Shown piece after piece: positions 1-12,100 of a stretch of DNA of 64,000 nucleotides (positions within the stretch are counted from its first letter, which is position 1; the number at the start of each line of letters is the position of its first letter). The notes beneath the pieces were generated by a model. The model ran no database searches, was not told where the DNA came from, and worked only from the letters and a program-made list of their open reading frames with translations. Source of the DNA: Rhynochetos jubatus (taxonomy: Eukaryota > Chordata > Aves > Eurypygiformes > Rhynochetidae); contig CM050650.1 of assembly GCA_027574665.1 (NCBI GenBank), positions 55,535,304 to 55,599,303 on the forward strand, in the 5' to 3' direction. Made by a program: the position numbers and the translations under genes.

Positions 1-2329
1 CTGACTTGACACCATCACCTTCCGAGAGATTTTCTGCTTTGTGTCTATGGATCTGATTTGAAATGGCACATGTCTGTGGGAGAGGCGAGACCTAATGTAA
101 ACATTTCCAAAGGGACACTTCAAATTAAGCACAAAAATCCAATCTACTTTTTAATGAAGGTTAAAGACAGATTTCACATTTTCCTTTTTGACTGTCAGAG
201 CTCTAATATACAGAGGGCAGGTTTGGAGATAACTGGATGACTGAAAAGAGTGATTATGCAAGGTAAAGTCTGATGTTCTCCGAGTGCTAATTAAATGGCA
301 TGGGAAAGTATTGTATTTTAACACTAGCCAATAATGGAAGAACTTAGAGCCTTCAAATAATTTGTTTCAAGACCTATTCCATTACGACATTAGGTCATGA
401 ACTTAGGTCTCGGACATGTTGCTATAAACATCCGCGCGGCTGCTATGATTATGAAGCCCCAGAAAATCTATGCTTTGCTAGGGCTTAAGAGACAAAAATG
501 CTCGAAAGGATGGATTTGGTCTCAAACTTGAAGGTGTAGGAGATCAGGCTTGCTGGCTGAGGTCAAATGCTCCCCAAGGAAAGCAAGTAGGGGGCGATGG
601 TTCCTTACTGTCTCCTTGCCTTCCCCTTGTCGTTTTGATCCTGTTTCGCAGATAAATCTGAATCTGTGCAAGAAAACATGCAAAACCCAAAATGTCATCT
701 TCAAAACTATGCCAGGCTTGGCAGGGTTGTCCTTCCAACATGCTCAGAAAATAATTCTTTCTATGCTTGAGATTATTTTTATTGTCTTGTACATTTATGT
801 GTATCATGCCACTGTGAAGACGTCAAGAAAATCAGACAGATTTGGTAAAGTTTAGATGACTAACAGATACATAAACACTCAGGTACGCTAAATGATTAAC
901 TTGATGTAAATATCCCAGGAAAGAGCAATGATCAAATCATCAGATCACATGTTGTTTGCATCCACACTATTGTAGCCTGGATGGAAACCTGCTTATCGCG
1001 TAATGTTAAGATCACGTATTATGAAGAACATAGTGAAAGGATATGGCACATTAAACAGCATCAGAGCATTCCATATTAAAGTTCAATTACATCAGGACTT
1101 CTGCTGTCTGAGAATGCCAAGACGGAGAGTTAATGGACTGAAGTAGGAACAAAGGGAACAAGGAGTGCTTTACCTTCCAAGCATTTGATTGCAGAGTTTA
1201 CCTATTTGCAAGGCTCTCATTGTACAAATGTTGTTAATCCCAATCAGAAAAGGCCACATTTCTGCAGCTGGTAACTGCTGTTTAATAATGAGCGAAGTCT
1301 GAATTTTCTTCATTGACTCAGAGTTACTCTGAGACAACAATGGATGTCAGAAGGGGAATTTTCAAAAGGGAGCAGGCAAATTAGCATCTAATTTCTTCCT
1401 TTCTTTTCCAAAGGAGAGTGGTATGGGTAAGCTGCACGACTGATCTCAACAAGGAACATAAACTTTCAAAAATTAAAATAGTTCATGGCAAAGTTTTTCA
1501 AAACATTTTTTCTCCAGTGAAGTAGGGTGTTGAAGAACAGTTTCTAATGCTTCATGGAAACAATTAAACAAGCAAATAATGAAACATTATGAAAACATCT
1601 TCAGGGGGGAAGTTCTAAAAAGTTTGAGTGCTGTACTGCCTGTGTTTATTGCAGGTAAGACTAATCTACATAACTGGCTAAAAATTGGAAAGGCTTAGCT
1701 TAGAGTGTCTAATGGAACTGGTAAAGAGATGGTGAAAATATCCATTGTTAATAAAAAAAGATCATTATTCATAAGGGCCATAAATCCTGTTTACTTCACC
1801 AGGAGAAGGGAAGGCTGAAGTACTGTATGCCACTTTGGAGAAAAATGTAATTTCTTTTTCTTCAGCTTGCATATTTAGCTATCTCTCTTCTGACTGCTCC
1901 ACCATTTGTCACATTGGCCCCTATTTAAGGAGGGAAGGAAGTAAGGCAATTGCTACTTGCTCCATATACACTTCTTACTAGCTAGATAAAAGGGAGAGGC
2001 ACAGCTGCAGACCTGGCTGACTGTAAGCTTCTTCATGTCATGAAATCTCATAAATTAACCTAAGGAGTGCAATCAATAGTTACCATTACTTTGGGAGTTT
2101 GCAATGTCAGTGAAATTGGAGCTCTTTCCTAAGCATTTCAAGAGAGGATAAGCTAATTTACCAGGCTATAGATTGGACAAGCAAAGTGAACTTTAATTTC
2201 AGCTCAGATAAGTACCTTCTTTTAAAGATGACTGATTTTTTTTTTTTTTCGCCAAGGAAAATAAGGTTGAAGTAATCTATCTGTATTGCAGTAAACATCT
2301 GAAAGATTATAAAAGAAGAATTTATCATT

Positions 2330-3310
2330 CGAGCGAAGATAATAGGAATAAATAAAGTGAGTTTAATAGGGAAGTGACTAATGGAATGCAGACAACAGGC
2401 TTACATTGAAAGAGGCACTGCTGGGCTAGTAGGATGTTATTATTGGAGTTAATCAAGGATGAGTCTTGATTTAATATCTTTATGAAAAGACTATGGCACA
2501 AAATATAAGAACAGCAAATATCATCTGTATGATGACAGAAGTTGGAAGTCTTTGCTAATACAAAATAGGATTGGCTTCTTGCACACAAAAAAAATGAGTC
2601 CAATATGCTTGAGAAGCAGCTCAAGGATTTTAAGATTATAGTACATAAGGTAGCAATATAAACTTCTGCTGTAAATTTGGAAGTGCACACTTCACATGAA
2701 GAGAATCTAGAGTTGTTTGACACAGGGCAGCCACAAATCAATAATGTGGCTTGTGAATAGGTGTGAAAAGGAACAAAAGAAATCTTAAAATCTATTTCAG
2801 TTCAAGATTTCCAGAAGAGCAAAGATGTTGCTTTAATAATGTTCTCTAAGGCACTAACCAGATCTCACCTGGACCAGGTTGTAACATTTTGGTTGACACA
2901 CTTCTGAAATATGAATTTGAATTTACACAAGCTTGAACGACTTAAAAAGAAAGGAGTGTATCTCCTATGAAGGAGAGAGAGAGCTGAGTTTACCAATATA
3001 AAACCTGAGAGAGAGTAAAACTACCCTCTATAAAACAGTGTAGAACAGGCAGAAACAGAAAGAAGGGAGAACAGTTGTTAAAGCAAGGGATAATGCTGGC
3101 ACAAAACCAAATTACTACATCTAACCATGGATATAATAAAGGTGGAAATTATTGTACTTCCAGATAATCAGAGAAACTAAAATTGAGTTCTAATAGACTC
3201 TTTGTTCCCACTAATTCTAATTTAAGATGGAGGTTGCTAGAGTTATGAAGGAGAAGGTATGATGTTCTGCCCACAAAAGCAGGAAACAATTCCTCTTAAT
3301 TAACAAGCTC
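2330..3310 (+). mobile_element. Old, degraded CR1/L3-type LINE, 3' part
   Basis: Short stretches follow the order of a CR1/L3 3' end: 'ctcacctggaccaggttgtaa' at about 2868, 'atctcctatgaaggagagag' at 2961, 'taaccatggatataataaa' near 3122, and 'ttatgaaggagaaggtatga' at 3243. It is heavily diverged, with no open reverse-transcriptase frame and no octamer tail. Boundaries are approximate. Confidence 0.5.
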
Positions 3311-5589
3311 TAAGTAAGAGTATGGGAGATAACTGGGGGGAGAACCATGGCAAGCTAAGCCCAAACCTCGTGTCTGAGCTACTGCATGACAGTGACTGCC
3401 ATTTCGTGGCCAAAACCATGGAGAGTGGTGTGGCCTGATCTGCTCCAGGAACAGCAAGTGACCTTTAAAGATCCACCAGTCATCTGGGGAGAGCAGGAAA
3501 TGAAGGCTGGCACTGTGACACCAAGACTTGAATAGAGCTGCTCAAGAGAGACAATGCAAACACCCCTGAGAAAATTGAAAGACTATTTTAATCTTTTTAA
3601 CAATTTAATCACTTCCAAAAAATCCACAGGCACAGATCCAGGTGTGCATTTATGACAGCTCTATTAAGTTGATGAAGAAAGAGGAGTTGCTTCTTGGATT
3701 TGCTTTTTTCACTCAGCACACAATTACTAACACGTCTTGAATGAGCCTGTAGTTAAATACATAATGTAACGTCTACTCTGAGACTGTACCTTGCTTAGCA
3801 TCACACTACGCATACTTGTCTTATTGCTGTGATAATGGGGAAGGCAAAGTGTGTTCACACTTGTTATATGCAAAACACGGCCCGTCTAATTTTTAAATGA
3901 ACTTTCCTTCACAACCTCCTATGTGATAAACCTTTTAAATTGACTTTATTTCTCCTCTACAGTAAACTTTAACAGGGTTTGCTGATCCAGTGCAAGATCA
4001 AACACAAAGTACTCTGATCAGAGGCATGTCAAAATATTAAAGAACACAGTGACAGCTTGTACCACTTTATCAGTTAAACCCACATTATACATCAACCACA
4101 ACCTGTCTGGCTTGCGCATTTGATTGAGTTTCCTATTCAACAGTTGACTCATTCGTATTCCATGCTTGTCTGAATGACAAATTGAACATTGTGTTGTACT
4201 GCTGCAAGATGTGTTAATAAACAGTGCTGGAAAGGCTTGATTGGAAAGGTGCTGCGCCAATGCCACCGCTAGAATAGAGGTTGATCTCAAAGCTGCAAAG
4301 CGCTGCTAGCTGCTCTTGGAGCCAGCGGCTCGCACCTACAACCAGAAACCTTCTCAAAGGCTGGCAGAAGTGGTCTGACTCTACAGGAGAGCAAAAGAGT
4401 GCACACAGTATGTTTCTCAAGTACAACGTTGCTAGTGTGAGCATGCTGATCTGCTGAAGACATCCTCCATTCCTCCTATCTGTTAATGGCTGCAGAGTAA
4501 TGCCCCACTCCTCACTTTTTCCACCCCTTGTAAGAAACAAAATGCCAAGCTTCATAGCAGACCGGAGTTGGAAAAATTAATTCTCCTCCTCTATCGGACA
4601 GAAAGATGGCATGCACATGTCATCTATTTTCTATGTGGTTTCCTTATGATTCAAAGAAAAAAAACCACCCTAAAAATAAGGCAGCTTCTTAGGGCCAGTG
4701 GAAGCAGTGAAAGTTATTCTACCTGTTCTATCTGCTATGCTATGTGATTTACAACTATGCCACGTTACTCACTGTCAATAACTACACATATGAAGCAAAC
4801 TTTTTTTAAAAAATAAGTGTTTATGTAAATATCTATATGGTAAGTAGTTTTATGCTTGATTTCATTCATATTTGAGAATAATTTTGCTGAATAAAGCCTT
4901 TATATTGCTTTTAAAAAAAATAATACTCAAGGTATTTTTTGTCTGCTTGGTTATTGCTCAATAACTATTAAATCTAGTGTTGCCTTCTTTCCAACATCAC
5001 ATCTTTCACTTTAATGAGCGTAGTTATAAAAATCAGTTAATTTTCAATATATAGGGAATAAACGAGATTTAGGACTTAATTACAGGAACAAATATATTTT
5101 CATCATACTTTCTGATTATTTAAGGTGTGGCAATGCATAAGATGTTGAAATAGCAAAAGACGTCCTCTTTATACCCGCTTATTTGCTTTTTTCATTTTTT
5201 TTTTATTTTTGACTTCATAACTCTAGTGGGTAGTGAATTGATCAGTGAAAGAGTGAAGGTACACACATCACGCTGACAACAACAAAGAATGCAGAAGCAC
5301 TGTTAGCTGCAGAGATGACAGGTTGCTGGAGACAAGGTGGAAAGCAAAAAGCTGTAGCTGCAAGCCTGCTCTCTACTGGTCAGACAGAGATGGGGCAGTG
5401 CTGCTCCCAGAGCAATACATGGATGCAAGCACTTGGCAAGAGTCATGGCAATGTTAGCACGTTACGTTGCGGTCGTCTTAGGAAGGGAGAGAAAGTGACC
5501 CCAAGTCTCAAAACCCTCAAATTCTGACTTCTAATTTTGAGTCTTAAGTACTGAAAACCCACAAACTGAACAAAACATTTCAGGGGAAA

Positions 5590-5624
5590 AAAAAAAAAAG
5601 ACAGAAAGAAAGAAAGAAAGAAAA
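5590..5624 (+). repeat. Poly-A plus (GAAA)n microsatellite
   Basis: An A13 run is followed by GACA and then five or six GAAA units. It lies in the intron downstream of x33. Confidence 0.9.
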
Positions 5625-6072
5625 GGATGTTAGTATGTCTCATCCAGATTTGTGGGTTTTGTGAACTCCAGAATATGGTATTGGCCTATTACCTGCCTTA
5701 ATTTAATATCTAGAGGTAAAGAGGATGATAAAAAGTGTTTGCCATGAACCTACTGGTATTTCTGTTAAATCCCAACAAAATTAAATAATCATTAAATATC
5801 ATGAGTGTAAACACACACACGTTACATGAAAAATAAACGATTCCTGGGAAGCAAAAAGCTGTAGATGTTCAAGGATCAGCTGGTATTTCTATTTAACAAA
5901 CAATTTGAAGTAATTGAGAGCCCCTTTTGCCAAACTATTAACAAAGAGGAAGTTTTCAGTTTAAGTGCTGGCCACCGGACAGAGTCGGTGCGCACGGAGA
6001 GGAATCACGGCCAATTTCCATCATCCTCTTGGTGTTCTAGAACAGAGTGCGGAAACCAGGAGAATAAGGTAC

Positions 6073-6131
6073 CTGCTATGTGGACTGCTGACAGAGGGTC
6101 CAGGCTGTGAGAGACTACATTTGCCCCGTGG
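6073..6131 (-). CDS. SYNE1: SYNE1 exon x33 (last exon in window, before the KASH exons)
   Basis: This exon is 59 bases, entered in phase 0 and left in phase 2, from acceptor TTTGCAAACAG to donor AG|GTACCT. It reads PRGKCSLSQPGPSVSSPHS, and the split codon is completed by the next exon. In mammals the following sequence is a short linker, a single transmembrane helix and a KASH peptide ending in PPPL; none of that is seen in 1-6072. Read-through past the donor is open for 16 codons, to a TGA at 6021-6023. Confidence 0.94.
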
Positions 6132-9100
6132 CTGTTTGCAATGAACAGGGGGTAAAGAAAGAAGAATGTTCAGTCCAGGCAAATAAAGACAAGCTACTGA
6201 TGAAACTAAATTAAAAGTGCAGCAAAGGAAACATAAAAAAAAAAAAATCAAATGAAATGACCAATACCCATGAACCAAGGAAACTGGCTTTTCTTTGTGC
6301 CTAGCTGAGTATGGAAATGATTGGAACATACACAGTGAACTCGGAAATAACAGTTTAGTCATTACATTTATGAACAGTAGCCCTGGATTAAAAAAACCCA
6401 ACACACAAACCACTAGCAATTTAGCTTGAATAATTTGTTATATGAAACAGAAAAAAAAATTGAGTTGAATATGGGCAAATATAGATATTTCAAAATGCAA
6501 ACAGAGCAAAATTAATATTCTCAAGGAACAAAGGTCCTAGGGCCTTCTTTGATGAGTCTGGCCTCTTCTCCAACCCCATCCCCCCACAATTTTGAAGGCC
6601 AAATAACTGTAGGTGCATTCCTGCACTCACAACTATTTGCTGGGATATTTAATGCAGTTAGATGATTATAATTCTGACTGTACTTTTGGTATTAGTATTT
6701 ATTTATCAGTATATTTGGCACTGAAATTATAAACAACATCACTTCAGTCTCCAAAATTGTGGGTGCAAAAAGCAGAACCCCAGGATTCATACAACTGCGC
6801 TATATATTAGGGACAAAAATGAAAAAAAAAAAAAAAAAGTAGTCACATAGATGACCACTAACAAATTTAGAGATAGACAAATGCTTATTAAATTGTTAGG
6901 ATGAAACCTATTATAATTCTACATACACTTTAGACAAAGATTTTATCGTAAAATACTCCTCCTTTTCCTGTAATCATCAGGCATCCTCCAGTTACATCTG
7001 TGATATCAGAGCTTTTATTAGTTTTTCAAGTTCAAATTTAAAAGATAAAAGCCTTGACCTCTGAAATAAAATGTTACGGTTTATATTTTTTCTCCTTTTG
7101 AAAAGCCAGTATTCCTTTACATTCTCATACTAGCATCTAAAAGGAAACTAGTGAATGTTAAAAAAAAAATAAAAACCAATTTCAAGAGCCATAAAATTCA
7201 TCAAGACAGAACTCAGAGGCTTTACAGTAAGAGCAAATGAAAAAAAACCAAACCAAACCAACCTGATTTTTTTAAGAACTAAGGAAAACAAAGCAAAGTA
7301 ATCAACCAATAGAATTGCGAAAAAAGATAAAATAATTGCAGTTCCATTTTGGGATCAGAGTATGGAAGTGTTAAGTACTAGGCATGTGCTGCTATATTTC
7401 TTGGATTTTGTGCCAGCGATGTAAATAGACAGTTCCAGAGTTTCCATTATAGCTATTGATTAGGTCCTGCGCAACTAGCTGTTTTGAATAACATTTTATA
7501 CCCTTCAGCTCTACTTAGCCACTCATCCAAATTCTCAATAAGACCATCTGCAACCTTCATCAGAAATGACATAAAAACCTTATTGAGATTCTCGATGAAG
7601 CAGCTCTGAAGAGAAGACCAAACAGAAATGGATGACTGATTATACCAGACAAGACCAGACTTTGGGTGCTGCCATCACTAGAGCAAAATACAAGAGACAC
7701 GACATGCCATACCATGGTAAACTGACAGCCCTGGTTTTAGATCGTATTTACCACTTCTGATTTCATGCAGGATGGGTTATGCAGCAGGGTTGGGGAAAGC
7801 AGCTGTGTTTTTTACTTGGTTTATGCCATTTCCTTTCCTATCAAGTGAGAAGGGGGGCTTTCCATCTGGCTAGAGCTACTGTAGACATCTACAGCTCCCA
7901 CCCAGGAGGTGGCAGAAAATATATGACATGAAATTACCGTTCTCTGCCTGCTTGGAGTGCTTCTTCCAGATACAGGACTCACTGAGCCCGATGTGTCTAA
8001 TTCATCAGCAGAGGACCATGAGGACAATTCCTAAAGTTCAGAAGGAATGGAGCTCAGAAATACAGCAACTAGCTGTTCACGTAAGCAAACTGAAAAAAAA
8101 CCCTGAAGGAAATCCCAGCAGAGTTATTTCCAAAGCAAATAAAGCAGTTATATTTTGTTACTGAATTTTATAACACTAAGGCATTACATGTTTTCTCTTT
8201 TAGCCCTGAAGGAAAAGAAAAGCAAACAGGTAGTTAAAACTTAATTGCTGTAGGTGACATGTTTTCCGCCAAAGTCAATACAAGGGAAAAACCAGTTACT
8301 CTTTACTGGCCTCTGATTACAAGAAGAGGCTGTTACCACCAAGATTTTACTTAAACAGGCAGAAATTCACTAAAGGGAGGGAAGAGTTGAGTTCTTATGC
8401 CTTATGCACTCTGCTAATCCAAGACTTTTTCAAAAGTTAACTAAAGGAGAACCTTGAAATCTTTGCATTATACCTGCCACTGTTGGCAAAGGCGTACGCA
8501 TAACTCCCTCTCAAATATCCTGAGATATGTGTTAATTTGAAACGATTTGGAGTATAGCTCAGAGGGCAATATGAGAGATTTGTTAACCTATTACAGAATT
8601 TATTTTATGCTTTTTTTTCTCTTTGACAGAGTAAGCATTATCTTCCTTTCCAGTGACAACTGACACGCTGTAATTTTCAGTACTGCAACTAGAATAACTA
8701 TCTCATATACTTTGCCAGTTGACTGAATCGCTAATGGCAAGATAAACAAACCAAGTTGTTCAATCCTTATTGCTACATCAAAGAGCATAAAAAAATTACT
8801 GGATTACAACACTCCACCATATCACAAAGAAGATGTTTTCATTATGAAGTGTAAGATTACTTTATGATATTCAAGATTACACGTGTACCATCTTGATAAG
8901 CATTGGAAACAACAGAAACAGTGCAGCCTACAGCACCGATCGAAGACAGTTGAAACAGTGGGAAACATGTGGCCCAACAAACAGGAAGGAATAAAGAGAT
9001 GAGACTTACCAGCTGACTACTTGAAATGTCTAGAATTTTCTCTAGGTCTTTAATATGACGCACGACTTCTTTCAGGAGAAGCTTCAATCTGTTTCCAATG

Positions 9101-12100
9101 ACATGCACCTTTTCTTTGGCCTCAAGACAGTCCTTGCCTTCAGCATTGACAAGCAACTGGCAGGACATATCTTGCAGTGACGCCACCTTCAACTGAGACT
9201 CCAGCAGTTCGCGTCTGATTTGCTGTTGCCAAGGCAAGCACCAGATTTTTTTAAATGTAATTAAAAAAAAAAAAAGGGGTGGGGGGGAAGCTAGAACTTA
9301 CAAATCTGGACATGTAAAATTGAAATTAATGAAATGGAAAGAAAAGAGAAGTAATAAAAATTTCTATTTGGACAGGAAGACAGACAGCAGCCTAGCAGTT
9401 GTGTCAGATTTTAAATCATGACTTATGCTACTAACAGATGTGAGTAATGTTCCCTAACAAAGTAGTTAGTTACTGACATTGGTTCCACAGTTGTGTGTTA
9501 GCATGCAATGTACAATGCTAACCCTCAAGAGTAAGATAAATCCGATTAGGTGGTTTTCTGATGGTGCATTTTGGGAAAGAAAGAGGTGATTATAGCCCTA
9601 CCATTAAAAGTCGGTGATGATCCTGCAGCATTTCCGAGTCCAGGTTTGGATTGATGGGCACAATCTCATTTTTTCTTCTGTCAATATTTTCTAACCAAAG
9701 CAGCAAACCATGGCTCATTTCATGGAAATCCTGCAAGTGACGAGTGATGATTTTAACAGCGTAGCAGAAAATTCCAATCTTATTTAGGTTTTCAGTTTGT
9801 CCTACGATAGGTCCTAGTGACTAACATAACTTAAAAGCAAGTGTAGAATAGTGTATTATCCCAGAGATGACAGATTTAGAAAATCTTGGGCTGGAAATAC
9901 ATGCTTCGGGTAGTGCAGGTATATCTTTCAAAAAACAAATGGTGAAGCTGTATATTTGACTTGCACGGACAAATTTCAGACTAGCTAATGAGCACACCAG
10001 ATAATGATATAGCTTACATTTTTTTGGTATGTGGGATGCTGACAATTTAAAATAAGTGCAATACAGACCTGGCACTGCATTAATGCATCCTGCAATGAGC
10101 AGCGCCACTCTTCGATCATGCTGCACACGTGTTCCCAGCGCACATTCATCTGAGACAGGCGCTCTTGAAGCTTCTTGCTCTCTTCGCTGTCAGACTGAGT
10201 GAACTCTGAGCTGCACAGATTGATGGATAAGATGATCGCTTTGCGGTTATCAATTGCTTTCTGCAGCTCCTTGATGATGAGACAAAGTGGGATGGGGGAA
10301 GAAAAGGATGGAAGTCGGTAAAACGTGACTTTCAGAAGAACAAAGCAGAGGAGGCACCACAAAAATGCAATGATTTGCCATCAGCAACTGCAGAACGGTA
10401 CCTTACTGTAAGTCTCTTTGCTCTTGATATGAGAATCCTCTGCTCACTCTGTGACTCTGCATATGTTCACTCTTTAGCATCTACTAAAATTTTACTATGG
10501 GCATAAACTAGAACAAGCCAATTAAACTTGTAAAGTCCGGAAAGCCTGAAGTCATAGTTGAATTTTAAAGATCTGGCTTATGTTTCAGATATTTTAAAGA
10601 CAGAGCAGGCTCAACAAAATTTAAAGAGATGTAGGACAACTGTACTTTAGTTCACAATAAAACTTTTGCCCTCACTTCTCAGTTTTGCTGATAAAAAACC
10701 AACATGTTTTCATGCTGTCAACAGTATTTTAAAATAAAAGCTTTTATGAGGGAAAACACACACAGAGTATAAACAACTTACTCCAATTTATAGAAGCGGG
10801 ACATGTATAAAAACTCTGATTTGTTTACATTGGAAGCCACAAAAGAAACCCCACCTCTTTTGGTTTGGAGGGCACTAATGGGCTTTCCAAGAGTGGGTGA
10901 GATAAGAACAGGATTCTTATGAAATGCCCCCTTTTCCACCTACTTTACAGCATTTACTTAAAAGCCTCATGTCACAGTGACCTTTGTAGTACTTATGGCA
11001 GCTATATTTGGATTCCAGTGAAGATCAGCATTAATATGCTTTAGATGGATCACTGCCGGAAACAGTCGTTACTATCTGTCCACCTCATTCCTAGCATGGA
11101 GTGCAGTGCATTTTGACATTGGCTCCAACATTTCTGTGCCCAAGCTTTTAAGATGCTAGTAACTGAATGTGATATTTCGGACCATCATGCCTGCAGATGT
11201 TTAAAGCTGTAAAATATCCAGGAGCATTCAATTCCTGATGATCTGAGACGACAGAAGAAACAGCAATGTTGAAAAGTGACACCAAATTTTTTGTATGTTG
11301 CACTGGTGACAGTAGTGGGAAGGCTACAACTCCTTTGGGCCCTCTCTCCTTCCTCCACAGCAGCTATTTTGTTACCAGTTTGACTAGAACAGATTTGATT
11401 TAACTTGGCTTTTTTTCCTTTGTTTGTTTTTGTTCTTTAATCAGTCTGACTGACATCAGCCATTATCTATACATGCTGGTATTACAAAATTGCCACAGAA
11501 TTACTATTAAAAAAATTAATTTGGATTATATAGTAAATGCCAGTGGTACATTTTTCTGTCAAAAAGTAATTCATAAAATCACTTTCCTGGTTACTTCAGT
11601 TATCAGCAGTGGCCCACTACGCGCAGAATGGAGCAAGCAGCTGCAACTATTGGCGACCTCTTCAAACATACCCTGTTGCACTCAGGTATGGTTACAAGCT
11701 AACTCATGGAAAAAGAGAAATAAAACTCACTTTCAGTTTTTTAATTCTGAGCTCAATAGTTTGTATATCAGTGCTGAGATCAAGGCGGCGGAGCTTCTCC
11801 AGTTCCTCTTCAGTTTCTCCCAACCAAGCCCAAATGCTATTAAGGTCAGATTTAAACTGCTGCCATTGCTGAAGGTTCTGCTTCATCCTCAGCTCCTTGC
11901 TTAGAGCTTGAGCCTGGATTAATTCCCATCGGTCAATTACACCTGGAATGATAAACACCAAATTCAACAAAAGCAAAAAAACCCAAACACTGGCCACACA
12001 CATAATTGCATCAGTCAAATCCTGCGCAAGATAAAAAAATCCTCCATAAAACCCAAAAAACCTTAGCCCACAAAACACCACACTGAAAACTAAGTTAGAC

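Larger units (their letters stand above)
1..6072 (-). other. Intron (or flank) downstream of x33; no KASH exon found
   Basis: I looked on the minus strand for the Ser/Gly-rich linker, a hydrophobic leucine-rich helix and a PPPL-stop ending, and saw none. The stretch is AT-rich. It holds an old CR1-like LINE (about 2330-3310), a GAAA repeat near 5600, and otherwise nothing I recognise. In human and chicken SYNE1 lies tail-to-tail with ESR1, so ESR1 would be expected beyond this end; no ESR1 sequence is recognised here. Confidence 0.6.

Noticed and set aside
2325-2741. 138-codon minus-strand open stretch
   Set aside because: It is antisense to, and partly overlaps, an old CR1-like LINE; the Cys/Ser/Leu-rich translation is typical of a non-coding frame.
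1-6072. Search for the transmembrane and KASH coding exon(s)
   Set aside because: No hydrophobic leucine-rich segment or PPPL-stop was seen in any minus-strand frame, and the GC-richer patches near 4270-4340 and 5970-6010 do not read as KASH sequence.
11473-11904. 143-codon plus-strand open stretch
   Set aside because: It is largely the antisense shadow of exon x28 and its flanking intron.
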